From positions 1,007,104-1,071,103 of the forward strand of contig NZ_JAATJH010000001.1 of NCBI RefSeq assembly GCF_011927835.1: a DNA stretch of 64,000 nucleotides, read 5' to 3'. This document shows positions 39,158 through 48,621 of this stretch, piece after piece. A program made the position numbers and the translations under genes. The stretch comes from Neolewinella antarctica (lineage in GTDB: Bacteria; Bacteroidota; Bacteroidia; Chitinophagales; Saprospiraceae). The notes under the pieces are model-generated. The model saw only the letters and a list, made by a program, of their open reading frames with translations, made no database searches and was not told the origin of the DNA. The stretch's first letter is position 1; each line of letters starts with the position of its first letter.

Positions 39158-39402
39158 GGCAACCATTAACTTAAATCAACAACTGGCAAGTCAATCCCGG
39201 CTCCGAAATGAGGCACTACGGGTGCGCTCTTTGAAAAATTAGCTTCCGACTTGAATTTTATCCATTCGCCACGCGACTGCATCCTGATCATTCCGCATCT
39301 CCTACATTCGAAGAATGAAAAGCTACTAATCACTATAATCTAGTGACGTCGAACTAACCGGCTGGGAGCGTTCTCGATAATGATTTTCGCGCCCACGAAC
39401 GA
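39158..39402. other. remainder of intergenic region before ffh stop
   Basis: About 245 bases after the tandem hairpins with no gene, hairpin or repeat that I can support. The converging ffh transcript ends here. Confidence 0.4.
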
Positions 39403-40752
39403 CTACCGGCGGCGTCCCTTACCCATCATGCCACCACCGCCGCCCATGCCCATCATGGCGGGGTTGTTGGACATTTTGTGCATCATCTTCCGCATCTGAT
39501 CGAACTGCTTGATGAAACGGTTAACGTCGTCAATCGTCTGGCCACAACCGCGGGCGATGCGCTTCTTGCGGCTCATGCTCATAAGCTCGGGCTGGGCGCG
39601 CTCCGTCGGTGTCATGGACTGGATGATCGCTTCCACGCGGGAGAACGCGGAATTATCAATCTCGATGTCACCCATGGCTTTTTTCATGCCGGGGATCATG
39701 TTGAGCAGCGACTTGATGTCGCCCATCTTCTTCAGCTGGTTCAGCTGACCGAGAAAATCGTTGAAGTCAAACTTATTCTTCTTAATTCGCTTTTCGAGGC
39801 GTTTTGCTTCGTCCTCGTCGAACTGATCCTGGGCGCGCTCGACGAAGGAGATGATGTCTCCCATGCCAAGGATACGCTGCGACATGCGGTCCGGGTGGAA
39901 AACGTCGAGCTGCTCCATCTTCTCGCCGGTTGAGACGAATTTGATCGGCTTGTCGACCGTGTACTTGACCGAAAGGGCGGCACCACCACGCGTGTCTCCA
40001 TCAAGTTTCGTGAGCACGACACCATCGAAATTGAGTCGGTCGTTGAAGACCTTTGCCGTGTTAACGGCATCCTGACCGGTCATGGAGTCGACGACAAAAA
40101 GCGTTTCGTTGGGACTGATCGCGTCGCGAACGTCGGCGATTTCTTGCATCATCGCCTCGTCTACGGACAGGCGGCCGGCAGTGTCGACGATGACGACATC
40201 GTACTTATTATCCTGGGCGTGGGCAATCGCGTTGAGGGCAATTTCGACCGGGTTTTTGTTCTCGGGCTCTTTGTAAATGCCGGCACCGACTTGCTCTGAA
40301 AGCACGGTCAGCTGGTCGATGGCGGCGGGGCGGTAGACGTCACAGGCAGTAACGAGCACCTTCATTTTACGCTTCTCCTTGAGGTGAAGTGCGAGCTTAC
40401 CGGTAAAGGTTGTTTTACCGGAACCCTGAAGACCCGCGATCAGTACGACGGCCGGTGCGCCCTTCACGTTGATGCCGACGGACTGGCCGCCCATCAGTTC
40501 CGTGAGTTCGTCCTGGACGATCTTGACCATCATCTGGCCGGGCTTAACGGCCTTGAGCACGTTTTTTGACCCTAGCGCTTTTTCCTTCACCTTGTCGGTG
40601 AATTCTTTGGCAATCTTGTAGTTAACGTCAGCGGCAACGAGGGCGCGGCGAATCTCTTTGAGGCTCGTAGCTACGTTGATCTCCGTGATCTTGTTATCTC
40701 CGGTAAAGGTCTTGAAGGCACCTTCGAGGCGGTCGCTGAGATTATCAAACAT
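39403..40752 (-). CDS. ffh: signal recognition particle protein Ffh
   Basis: 449-residue SRP54 homologue. With 4.5S RNA it binds signal sequences emerging from ribosomes and delivers them to FtsY at the membrane. An N-terminal helical bundle is followed by the G domain with GLQGSGKTTF (residues 107-116), DVYRPAAIDQL, DTAGRL and TKLDGDTRGGAAL. The M domain is methionine-rich and ends in a Met/Gly/Arg tail (MMGMGGGGGMMGKGRRR), with the RNA-binding segment SRKKRIARGCG. The length matches the family. It is transcribed alone on the minus strand. Confidence 0.97.
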   Translation of the reverse strand: MFDNLSDRLEGAFKTFTGDNKITEINVATSLKEIRRALVAADVNYKIAKEFTDKVKEKALGSKNVLKAVKPGQMMVKIVQDELTELMGGQSVGINVKGAPAVVLIAGLQGSGKTTFTGKLALHLKEKRKMKVLVTACDVYRPAAIDQLTVLSEQVGAGIYKEPENKNPVEIALNAIAHAQDNKYDVVIVDTAGRLSVDEAMMQEIADVRDAISPNETLFVVDSMTGQDAVNTAKVFNDRLNFDGVVLTKLDGDTRGGAALSVKYTVDKPIKFVSTGEKMEQLDVFHPDRMSQRILGMGDIISFVERAQDQFDEDEAKRLEKRIKKNKFDFNDFLGQLNQLKKMGDIKSLLNMIPGMKKAMGDIEIDNSAFSRVEAIIQSMTPTERAQPELMSMSRKKRIARGCGQTIDDVNRFIKQFDQMRKMMHKMSNNPAMMGMGGGGGMMGKGRRR

Positions 40753-40798
40753 ACTGGGCTATATTTTTTGAAACGGGGGCAAATATAAGGATTTTCTG

Positions 40799-40814
40799 GC
40801 GCGGACGCCGGTGC
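40799..40814 (-). repeat. degenerate copy of the 16-base dispersed repeat
   Basis: Reads GCGCGGACGCCGGTGC, two mismatches from the copy at 113. It lies between ffh and the OmpA-family gene. Confidence 0.35.
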
Positions 40815-40912
40815 AAAGTTAGGTCGAGGGCCTCCGGCCCGAATGCTCATACGGTACCAACGCAGCGACTGCGCGCAAGCCGGGGTTTAGGGCTCCGAAC
40901 GCACAGAGCAAC

Positions 40913-42703
40913 TCAACCATTCACCTTAATCTCTACCCGCCGGTTACGCAGTCGACCAGCCTTCGTATCATTACCGTCGAACGGTTCTGTTTCCCCTTTC
41001 CCGGCGCTGGTCACCCGGTCGGGGCTAATGGATCTACCGATGAGGTAGTATTTAATGGCATCGGCACGCTTCTGGGAAAGTAAGTAGTTATCGGTAGGTG
41101 TACCCACGTTATCCGTATGACCGGATACCTCTACGTTGAGATCGGGATTAGCGGTCAGCAAGTCAGCGAGTTCGTCCAGTTGCCCGAATGATCCTGGCTG
41201 CAGTTCATCGCTACCACTGTTGAAAGTCAGTTTCCTCAGCACAACCTTTTTTCCGGCGATGCGGGTTGGCGTGGCGGAATTTTGCCTTAGCTCCTGGTAA
41301 GTGATGTAACCGGCGCGCGGTTTGTTAGGTGAGGAAGTATTCACCAAAGTGCCCGATCCGCCGCCGCCCGTGAGTGCAAGGTCGTTCCAGTTAAATTCGT
41401 ACTGTTGAAAGCGTAATGTGAAACGTTTAATGAGCTGAGCTTTGGGATCGAAGTCTTTGAAAAACAGACTTGCGTTAACACTGCTTTCCGCTCCGATTGT
41501 CTGTTGCCACTGATGTTGATAAGGTAGGGGCTTGGTATCTCCACCAAACTGCATAGCGTTCATTTCCGTGATGTTGCCCAGTTCGTCGTAGACGGTCGCG
41601 GACGTCAATTTGTAGAGGTAAGAATTGGTACCCCCGTTTTTAATCTGGACTTGGACGACCGCCTCGCCACCCTTTAACTGGGCCATAACGACCTCAAGCG
41701 ATTGCGATCCGAAGCTGCGGAGATTTGGAGTCTTTTCATCAGTCAGACTGGGGAAGGCTACTTTGTGGTATTGTATGTTGAATACGTTCGGTGTTTGTTG
41801 GCCCGCGTCCTTAGAAGCCACCCAAAGGGAAAACTTGGCAAATTCTTCGGCCGATTGGTCTATTTTATCAAAATAGACCGTACACTTTAGCGGTATACCG
41901 CTCGGGAAATTCACGGGTTTGTGGTCGTGTAAGTACTTGAAATTCTTTTCCGCCGACACCTGCGAGTCTTCAAGGGCTCCATTATAATTATGGCAAGTCC
42001 GGCTGATACAAATTTTATTCGCCATCGAAACCGTACCCGCATCGTCATAAAAGGTAGCGAGGCGATTGTTCAGCGTCACCAGTAGATCACGCCCCGCGAG
42101 GTTCGTCACCTTAAACTCTAAACGGCCGGTCCGCCCTACGCGAACCACGTCGGTAAGCTCGAACTTAAAATTGCCGACGGTCTGAACGGGGTTAAAGCCG
42201 ATCTGCTGCGTTCGTGCCTCCGTAAAAGATTTTTGAGTAGCTGCTTCGGGGCTGCGTATTACTTCGGGTGGACTGTTAGGACCTACAAAAGCAATTGATT
42301 CCAGTGGTCCGTCAAAGCGCTTATCGTTGTTCAATAATTTCTGCCCCCTGCCAGGCTTCATCCAGGTGAAAATTGGCGTTCCGGTTATTGGGAGGGTGCT
42401 AATTTTTACGTAGTAGTCTGCGGGAGAATTTAGGTACAGAACTCGGCGACCAAGTGCGGCGGAATCGGGATGCTCGCGTACGGTAAATTCGTACGAACCT
42501 GCCTCGCAAATCTCCGCCATTACTCGCTCGCCGGACGCGTACTCGTACAAAGCAACGTCATTCACCTGCACCAGGGCCGGAAAAGAGGACTGGGTCACGG
42601 AATTCGGCCGCAGGATATAAATACTCGAACACTGCGCGGACGTAGATGCAGTGGAAAGGAGAAAGGAGCAGAGTGTTAGGGCCAAAGTAAATATCCTGGT
42701 CAT
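40913..42703 (-). CDS. OmpA-family outer-membrane / peptidoglycan-anchoring protein
   Basis: 596 residues. The ATG at 42703 gives a signal peptide (LALTLCSFLLSTASTSAQC) that is missing from the longer frame. The bulk (about 25-460) consists of beta-rich regions I cannot assign, with paired cysteines (ICISRTCHNY). The C-terminal 115 residues are an OmpA domain that binds meso-diaminopimelate in peptidoglycan: ADLLTANPDLNVEVSGHTDN, LLSQKRADAIKYYL and RLRNRRVEIKV. It probably links a surface or periplasmic module to the cell wall. It is monocistronic, 160 bases from ffh. Confidence 0.85.
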   Translation of the reverse strand: MTRIFTLALTLCSFLLSTASTSAQCSSIYILRPNSVTQSSFPALVQVNDVALYEYASGERVMAEICEAGSYEFTVREHPDSAALGRRVLYLNSPADYYVKISTLPITGTPIFTWMKPGRGQKLLNNDKRFDGPLESIAFVGPNSPPEVIRSPEAATQKSFTEARTQQIGFNPVQTVGNFKFELTDVVRVGRTGRLEFKVTNLAGRDLLVTLNNRLATFYDDAGTVSMANKICISRTCHNYNGALEDSQVSAEKNFKYLHDHKPVNFPSGIPLKCTVYFDKIDQSAEEFAKFSLWVASKDAGQQTPNVFNIQYHKVAFPSLTDEKTPNLRSFGSQSLEVVMAQLKGGEAVVQVQIKNGGTNSYLYKLTSATVYDELGNITEMNAMQFGGDTKPLPYQHQWQQTIGAESSVNASLFFKDFDPKAQLIKRFTLRFQQYEFNWNDLALTGGGGSGTLVNTSSPNKPRAGYITYQELRQNSATPTRIAGKKVVLRKLTFNSGSDELQPGSFGQLDELADLLTANPDLNVEVSGHTDNVGTPTDNYLLSQKRADAIKYYLIGRSISPDRVTSAGKGETEPFDGNDTKAGRLRNRRVEIKVNG

Positions 42704-43062
42704 ATTAGTATGGTTTAAACTAGTAAGTAAGATTTGCTCAAATACCACAACTGGTCGTTCGATTCTCAAGGAACATAAAAGCGCAATCCAATCCTGATCA
42801 GTTTCAATCAGTCGACCCAGTTGTCTCGAACAAACTTAATTAAGTGAACCCTACGGCTGGTGGCCAGTCCGCCGAATTATGATAAGTTTAAAAGTGGAAT
42901 ACGCACTAAGTCGTTCCACCCGCTCCGTCGCAACACTGTGGCCGCTAAACCGTCAGCTACATCTTTTGACCATGGGTCATGAAAGAGCCCAAGAAAAATA
43001 CATTTTCTTGGGCAAAATCTGCCTGCAAGTCTTTTAAAAATTTGTGTAGTGGAAATCACTCG
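42704..43062. other. intergenic region between the OmpA-family gene and the VWA operon
   Basis: 359 bases. It contains the terminator of the VWA operon at 42987-43013 and the presumed promoter of the OmpA gene. Nothing else is supportable. Confidence 0.5.
42987..43013 (-). terminator. terminator of the VWA operon
   Basis: Perfect 11-base inverted repeat GCCCAAGAAAA / TTTTCTTGGGC with a five-base loop, about 50 bases beyond the last stop codon of the minus-strand operon. Confidence 0.8.
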
Positions 43063-43488
43063 CTACCGCAGCAAATCATTCTGCCAGGGCTGATGCCCCC
43101 CCAGGCGAAACTTCATCGGGATGACGCCGCCGCGGTCCTCATTAATTTCAAACCTGCAAAAGAACGCCAGGTGAGGCAGTGTCTGATTGTAATGAAATGC
43201 GGCGCCCCGTAAATTGTGAACCGCCGACGTGCGGTTGGGTACGCCAACGTGTTGATCTTCCCGATCGAGTAGGGTAAGTTGGTATGCTTCGCCGGGAAGT
43301 TGAAAGGTGGGAATCGTGACGCTTTTGCCTTCGACTTCGTAGGTGCGGGAGGCGGGTTTATCCCGCAGAAACGCGGGAACTTCCTGGCCAAAGATACTGG
43401 GATTTTTTCCCGCTATCTGCGCGGAAACCAACCCGGACAGTGCTAATCCAAGCGCAAAAAGCAAGCATCTTTTACCGGGAATTAGCAT
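43063..43488 (-). CDS. small secreted protein of unknown function
   Basis: 141 residues. A signal peptide (LLFALGLALSGLVSAQ) is followed by a compact beta-rich domain with no motif I recognise (VPAFLRDKPASRTYEVEGKS; VHNLRGAAFHYNQTLPHLAF). The start ATG overlaps the stop codon of the VWA gene by one base (TAATG on the coding strand), so translation is likely coupled. It is the last gene before a terminator. A periplasmic or surface location is inferred from the signal peptide only. Confidence 0.75.
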   Translation of the reverse strand: MLIPGKRCLLFALGLALSGLVSAQIAGKNPSIFGQEVPAFLRDKPASRTYEVEGKSVTIPTFQLPGEAYQLTLLDREDQHVGVPNRTSAVHNLRGAAFHYNQTLPHLAFFCRFEINEDRGGVIPMKFRLGGHQPWQNDLLR

Positions 43489-44585
43489 TATCCTTTCTTT
43501 TTATTATCCTTATAATCCTTAAAGATAAAGTCGCCAAGCCCCTGCAAACCAGAAAAGTATGCCTTACCGCCGTTCGTCTCCGTAAATTTTTCCACAAAAC
43601 GGACTAGCCAAGGATCTTTAGCGATCATGAAAGTCGTCACTGGGATAGACAGTTTACGCAGGCGGCCGGCTAAGTTAAGGGTCCGGTTGACAATTGTACG
43701 ATCAAGCCCGGCGGAGTTTTTGATGTACTTATTACCCCGCTTGATGCACGTTGGCTTCCCGTCCGTAATCATGAAGATCTGCTTATTGGGGTTGCGGCGG
43801 CGGCGGAGGATATCCATCGCGAGTTCCAAACCGGCCACGGTGTTGGTGTGGTAAGGCCCCACTTGCAAGTACGGTAGGTCCTTCACCTCAATTTCCCAGG
43901 CGTCGTTACCGAACACGATAATGTCGAGCGTATCCTTGGGGAAGCGCGTCGTGATGTATTCCGAAAGCGCCATCGCGACCTTTTTCGCCGGCGTAATGCG
44001 GTCTTCCCCGTAGAGAATCATCGAGTGACTGATGTCGATCATCAACACCGTCGACATTTGCGCCTGGTAGTGGGTTTCGTACACTTCGAGGTCGCCCTGC
44101 GTCAGTTGAAAATCACCGATGCCGTGGTTAATCTGCGCGTTGCGGAGGCTTTCCGAAACGGCCAGTTTATCGAGCGCGTCGCCGAATTCGAAGGGCCGCC
44201 GTTCGGACGTCCGCTCATCGCCCCGCCCGGAGAATCGACTGGAGTGATTACCGCGTTTGGATTTCTTGATCTCACCAAAAATATCCTTGAGCGCTTTCTG
44301 GCGAATCTCACCCTCCATTTTAGCGGTAGGAATGAAAGGTGGTGCCCCCGGTCCGTCCCCCGGCTTGATGAAGTTCTTATCGATCATCTCCTGAATGAAA
44401 TCACCGAGCGAGTAATCGTCCTTGGTGAGTTCGTACTGCCGGTCGAGTTGCGTCAGCCACTGAAGGGCTTCGGCGACGTTGCCGGAAGTATGCGTGAGCA
44501 GTTCCTGAAATAATTTGAGGAGTTTTTCGAAATCCGTCTCGTCGCCCTCCCCGGGCAGGTAATTTCTGAAGCGCCAGCCTAACAT
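43488..44585 (-). CDS. VWA-domain protein (CoxE/ViaA-like)
   Basis: 365 residues, no signal peptide. The N-terminal helical half (about 1-175) leads to a von Willebrand A domain with a complete MIDAS metal site: DISHS at 184-188 (Asp184, Ser186, Ser188), the threonine of HTNTVAGLE, and the aspartate of MITDGKPT. Such cytoplasmic VWA proteins usually act with a MoxR/RavA-type AAA+ ATPase as metal-insertion or remodelling chaperones. A RavA-like ATPase is encoded 6 kb away in this window (50675-52252); partnership is inference. It is coupled to a small secreted protein downstream. Confidence 0.88.
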   Translation of the reverse strand: MLGWRFRNYLPGEGDETDFEKLLKLFQELLTHTSGNVAEALQWLTQLDRQYELTKDDYSLGDFIQEMIDKNFIKPGDGPGAPPFIPTAKMEGEIRQKALKDIFGEIKKSKRGNHSSRFSGRGDERTSERRPFEFGDALDKLAVSESLRNAQINHGIGDFQLTQGDLEVYETHYQAQMSTVLMIDISHSMILYGEDRITPAKKVAMALSEYITTRFPKDTLDIIVFGNDAWEIEVKDLPYLQVGPYHTNTVAGLELAMDILRRRRNPNKQIFMITDGKPTCIKRGNKYIKNSAGLDRTIVNRTLNLAGRLRKLSIPVTTFMIAKDPWLVRFVEKFTETNGGKAYFSGLQGLGDFIFKDYKDNKKKG

Positions 44586-44727
44586 AGATATGGGTTGAGC
44601 CGTGAAAACGGGATTTGCCGTATTTTAGTTTTGGCCCGAAGAGCGATCAACATTTGACCGACAAAATCGGTATTTGAACCGTACCGATAGGTACGCAGCT
44701 ACTTTCAGTCTCCTTACCCCCTCCGCC

Positions 44728-45393
44728 ATGCCCACCGTATTCGTTACCCGAGAACTCCAGCTGAATAGCCCCCTTACCAAATGGGCACGGACACCGGGAC
44801 GTAGCGTGATCAGCCATTCATTACTGCGGTTCACGCCCGTACGCTTTACGCCACCGTCGCACGCAAAGGTTTGGTTTTTTTACAGCCCCCGGGCGGTAGA
44901 ATTTAGTGTGGATGGCTTGGCGGGGTTATCCAAGCGGCCCAAGTTAGCGGCCATCGGGCCCGGGACGGCGGCGGCGCTCGACGCGCACGGATTTCAGGCG
45001 GATTTCGTCGGCACCGGCGACCCCGTCGAGGTTGCCACGCAGTTTATTGAAGCGGTGCCCGCGACGACCGTTTTCTTCCCCCGCGCCACACAGTCGCGCC
45101 GCAGCGTGCAACGGATGCTACCGGATAATTATACCGTGCTGGACGCCATTTGCTACGACAACGTAGTTATTGATCGGGTCCCACCGGTGCGTGCTGACGT
45201 ATTCATTTTCACTAGCCCACTGAACGTCGAGGCTTACCTGCGTGAGCACGCGATTGCAGAAAATACGCTCTTGCTGGCGATCGGACCGAGCACCGCCAAG
45301 GCGTTAATCGCTCACCGGCTTGCACACCACGTTGCGGATGAACCTACCGAGGTGGCTCTCGTCCGACTACTCACCAATTTACTACCAGACTGA
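44728..45393 (+). CDS. hemD: uroporphyrinogen-III synthase
   Basis: 221-residue enzyme that cyclises hydroxymethylbilane with inversion of ring D, a step of haem and sirohaem synthesis. Sequence conservation in this family is poor. Recognition rests on the bilobed pattern: VWFFYSPRAVEF, LAAIGPGTAAALDAHG, FFPRATQSRRSVQRML, and DVFIFTSPLNVEAYL followed by LLAIGPSTAKAL. The ATG at 44728 is chosen because VFVTRELQ is the expected first strand. Its 3' end overlaps the convergent membrane-protein gene by 12 bases. No other hem gene is nearby. Confidence 0.82.
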   Translation: MPTVFVTRELQLNSPLTKWARTPGRSVISHSLLRFTPVRFTPPSHAKVWFFYSPRAVEFSVDGLAGLSKRPKLAAIGPGTAAALDAHGFQADFVGTGDPVEVATQFIEAVPATTVFFPRATQSRRSVQRMLPDNYTVLDAICYDNVVIDRVPPVRADVFIFTSPLNVEAYLREHAIAENTLLLAIGPSTAKALIAHRLAHHVADEPTEVALVRLLTNLLPD

Positions 45394-46074
45394 TTCATCA
45401 CCCGGCTTCGCCGTCGTACCGCTGGCTAGGTAGCGCTGCACCTTTGGCTGGAGAATCCAGACACCGATGACGAGGAAGTAACTCAATAACGAGTACCCAA
45501 GGTAATCGCTACCGCGCGCCGGCTTGCCCAACTCGACGGAGCGAATTAGCTTGCCAACGAAATAGTTGAGGTAGATTGTCAACCCAAACATCAGTATCCC
45601 GCACAAAAAAGCTACGCCGAACCACGACGTGAACCCGGTAAAGGACTCGTTGAGTTCATCCGACTCCATCGCTCCCCAACGGTACAGCGAATAGACTACA
45701 GAATATACCTGCGTAAATAAATAGGTCATCACTGTGGCCGCGACCAGATAAAGACCGACGGCAACGGCAAAATTCTTCCGCTTAAGACCCGTGCCGGGCG
45801 GTAGACTACCGTGCAACCGTTTCACTACTGACCACTGCCAACCCAGCGTAACGAGTAGCGCAACGGCATAAATAATCGCATAAAGGGACACGAAGCGAGC
45901 CAATCCGCCCATCATATCCTCCACCGCCCGGGTAGTTCCCACTTTACCGTCGAGGGTAATCACGGCGTTTAGGCCATCCATCCAAGCGCCCCGCGCCACG
46001 CCCTGATAGACGTAAGGGAGGAACAAAGGAATGAAGAGCATCCAGGGTTTGGCGCGTAAAAATAACTTGTCCAT
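45382..46074 (-). CDS. multi-pass membrane protein, function unknown
   Basis: About 230 residues with five hydrophobic segments (near 8-26, 57-80, 98-122, 147-172 and 194-214), so a polytopic inner-membrane protein. I prefer the ATG at 46074, although an in-frame TTG at 46098 would add eight residues. No transporter or enzyme motif is recognised. It lies 40 bases beyond the 46139 stop of murF/alr on the same strand and may be co-transcribed with it, and it overlaps the hemD 3' end by 12 bases. Membrane genes next to hemD are frequent in Bacteroidota, often of the DUF4271 type, but I cannot confirm that here. Confidence 0.75.
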   Translation of the reverse strand: MDKLFLRAKPWMLFIPLFLPYVYQGVARGAWMDGLNAVITLDGKVGTTRAVEDMMGGLARFVSLYAIIYAVALLVTLGWQWSVVKRLHGSLPPGTGLKRKNFAVAVGLYLVAATVMTYLFTQVYSVVYSLYRWGAMESDELNESFTGFTSWFGVAFLCGILMFGLTIYLNYFVGKLIRSVELGKPARGSDYLGYSLLSYFLVIGVWILQPKVQRYLASGTTAKPGDESVW

Positions 46075-46138
46075 CGGGGTGACTTTAGGGTTAGCCAAGG
46101 TAAAACGAACTTGACGGAAGACGTGAATACGTAATCAC

Positions 46139-48562
46139 TTATTCCCGCACGTAAATGCGGTGTACGCGCGGTCCGATACCGGTCAAAATCTCGTAAGGGA
46201 TCGTCCGGGCGGCCTCCGCCAGGCGCACGATTGGGGCATCAGGCCCAAAAATGACGGCTTCGTCACCCACGCTGCTTTCCGGCAGCTCCGTCACGTCGAC
46301 CATCGTCATGTCCATACAAACTGCCCCGATGATCGGTGCCCGTTTGCCGTTGATCACGACGCTGAACCGACCTTCTCCGACGAGCCGGGGGAGACCGTCC
46401 GCATACCCAATACTGATGGTAGCTATTCGGCTGTCTCGCGTCAAGGTGCCTTTGCGGTCGTAGCCGACGGAGCTACCCGCGGGCAAGTCGTTGATCTGCG
46501 CAACGTAGGTGCTCAGGCGGAGTACCGGACGCAGCTCGGGCGCCAACGCTTCGTCGCCAATGCCGTAAAGACCGATACCGAGGCGAACGGCGTCAAATTT
46601 CAAATCGGGCCAGCGGCTGATCCCGTTGGAGTTGAGCAGATGGCATCGGGGTTGGTAGCCCAACAGTCCGGCTATTTCCGCACAGGCACGGCGGAAATGT
46701 GCTCCCTGCACGCGGGTAAAGTCATCGTGCTCGGGCGCGCCACTGGCGGCAAGGTGGGAAAAGACGGATGCGACTCTGGGAAGCGGACCCGCTTTTTTCA
46801 ACCCCTCGAGCACGGTTGCGTGGGCAAACCCCAGGCGCGCCATCCCCGTGTCGAGTTCCAGGTGGACCGGAAGCCCGCAATCGTGCGCGAGACGCAGACC
46901 GGCCGGGGTACCGACGACGGGTTCCAGGTTGAATTCAGCAAGATCGGTGAATTCCTTAGGTTCGGGGTTGAGCACCATGATGGGCAAGGCTACCCCACCC
47001 CGGCGCAGTTCCTTACCCTCGTCGACGTAGGCGACCGCGAGATAGTCGGCACCGGCCGCGGCCAAAGCGCGGGCAATCGGCAGGGCGCCACCACCGTAAG
47101 CGGAGGCTTTAACCATCACGATCATTTCAAGGCCAGCACGAGCTTTGTAAACGCGAAAATTATGCTGGAGCGCGCCGAGGTCGACCCGCAGGACGGTTCG
47201 GTGTTGCTGGCGGCTGAGGGCACGGGCGACGCGGTCCAACTTTTGGTAGCTGGCTCCCTTTACCAGGATGGGCAGGGAAGAGAAAATCATGCTCGGCAAG
47301 GCACTCAATAACGCCGCCGGCGACGGGAAGTGCTCGATCTTACCGGCTACTAAGTTCGGTGTCACCGTCTCCTCAACGAGCGTTAATGTGTCGATCCGGT
47401 CATCCAACAGGTGTAGTAATGCGCGGTCGTCCCGACTAAGTATCGCGTCGTGGGGGGAGGGCGCCGCACGTTGTACCGTACCCAGGATCAGTTGAATTTT
47501 TCCCGTCGGGCTCTGCTGGCTGGCGAAGTCAATGGCGGCGGCAAGCGCGTCGATGTCGTTCGAGTAGCTGTCGTTAATGATGGGGCCGCCGTGCAGGCCT
47601 TCGGTTTGTTGCAGGCGATTTTCCAACGGGAGGAGTTTGCGAGACCCGGCGAGGAGCTCGAATTCCCCCAGGCCACTTACCCACGCGGCGGTTGCCAGGG
47701 CCGTATAGGCATTTTGTAAGTAGACAGGGGGGAGGTCCGGAAGATCAATTACATAAGTCCGGTAAGTTGTCACCAATTGAGTACGTCCTGCTCCGTGGTG
47801 CGTCAGCATACGCCCCCAGGGCCCAGAGACCGTGGCAACTTCTCCGGCGTGCTTCTGAGGAACAATTACGGTGTCTGCCGCTCGAAACAACAAGACCTTC
47901 TCCCGAAGCTTGCTTTCATCACTCCAAAAATTTTCCCCGTGCGCGGCCCCGAACGACGTGAAGACGCCCACTGTAGGTTGGATGATCCGCTCCAGGTTTT
48001 CCATTTCCCCTAGCCGACTGATGCCCGCTTCAAAAATGCCCAACGTGTGTGCTTCGGTGAGTTGCCAAACTGAAAGGGGCACGCCGATCTGAGAGTTAAA
48101 CGAGCGCGGGCTAGCGCACACCACGTGCTGCGTTTCCAGCAACTGTACGAGCCAGTCTTTGACGATCGTTTTGCCGTTGCTGCCGGTAATACCGATTACC
48201 GGGATGTCGAATTGCCGGCGGTGGTGGGCAGCCAGATCTTGCAGCACCACAACCGGGGTATCCGCCCACAGCAGTAGTACGTGGTCGTCGGCCCGTCCCC
48301 GGTCCATCATCCTTGCTTCTACCCTCCAGTCTTGCACCCGCGACAGCGCAAAATCTGCTTCCTCCCTCGGCACGACGAAGTGGCGCACGCCCCGGCCGAG
48401 TAATTCCGTCAGAAAATCAACACCGTGCAACTTACTTCCCGGGAGGGCGAAGAACAGACTTCGCCCCGGGTCGGTGACCCTGCGAGAGTCAATGATTAAA
48501 TCGAACCCGCGGTAGGTCGCGTAGAGTTCGGAAATGTTGTAGGGGTCGTAGTGTAGGTCCAC
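46139..48562 (-). CDS. murF/alr: bifunctional MurF ligase / alanine racemase
   Basis: 807 residues that join two steps of peptidoglycan precursor synthesis. The N-terminal half is the UDP-MurNAc-tripeptide:D-Ala-D-Ala ligase, with ATP loop GITGSNGKT at 124-132 and NDSYSNDIDAL. The C-terminal half (about 455-807) is PLP-dependent alanine racemase, with the cofactor lysine Lys485 in MVKASAYGGG, plus LELDTGMARLGF, SIGYADGLPR and CMDMTMVDVT. This fusion is typical of Bacteroidota. The start is a GTG at 48562. A 16-base dispersed repeat encodes ALSRVQ near residue 73. It is divergent from the gene at 48622 with only 59 bases between. Confidence 0.96.
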   Translation of the reverse strand: MDLHYDPYNISELYATYRGFDLIIDSRRVTDPGRSLFFALPGSKLHGVDFLTELLGRGVRHFVVPREEADFALSRVQDWRVEARMMDRGRADDHVLLLWADTPVVVLQDLAAHHRRQFDIPVIGITGSNGKTIVKDWLVQLLETQHVVCASPRSFNSQIGVPLSVWQLTEAHTLGIFEAGISRLGEMENLERIIQPTVGVFTSFGAAHGENFWSDESKLREKVLLFRAADTVIVPQKHAGEVATVSGPWGRMLTHHGAGRTQLVTTYRTYVIDLPDLPPVYLQNAYTALATAAWVSGLGEFELLAGSRKLLPLENRLQQTEGLHGGPIINDSYSNDIDALAAAIDFASQQSPTGKIQLILGTVQRAAPSPHDAILSRDDRALLHLLDDRIDTLTLVEETVTPNLVAGKIEHFPSPAALLSALPSMIFSSLPILVKGASYQKLDRVARALSRQQHRTVLRVDLGALQHNFRVYKARAGLEMIVMVKASAYGGGALPIARALAAAGADYLAVAYVDEGKELRRGGVALPIMVLNPEPKEFTDLAEFNLEPVVGTPAGLRLAHDCGLPVHLELDTGMARLGFAHATVLEGLKKAGPLPRVASVFSHLAASGAPEHDDFTRVQGAHFRRACAEIAGLLGYQPRCHLLNSNGISRWPDLKFDAVRLGIGLYGIGDEALAPELRPVLRLSTYVAQINDLPAGSSVGYDRKGTLTRDSRIATISIGYADGLPRLVGEGRFSVVINGKRAPIIGAVCMDMTMVDVTELPESSVGDEAVIFGPDAPIVRLAEAARTIPYEILTGIGPRVHRIYVRE
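48334..48349 (+). repeat. 16-base dispersed repeat inside murF/alr
   Basis: Reads GCACCCGCGACAGCGC. On the coding strand it is read in the frame A-L-S-R-V. Confidence 0.5.
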
Positions 48563-48621
48563 GCCGCAAAGTTACCGTAATTTGCGTCCGCTGACCACCG
48601 ACTTTAGACCCCCAGACTAAA

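Noticed and set aside
46160..47311. Long plus-strand open frame (383 codons) opposite murF/alr
   Set aside because: It is antisense to conserved racemase and ligase sequence, and the translation has no domain features. GC-rich codon use of the real gene keeps the opposite frame open.
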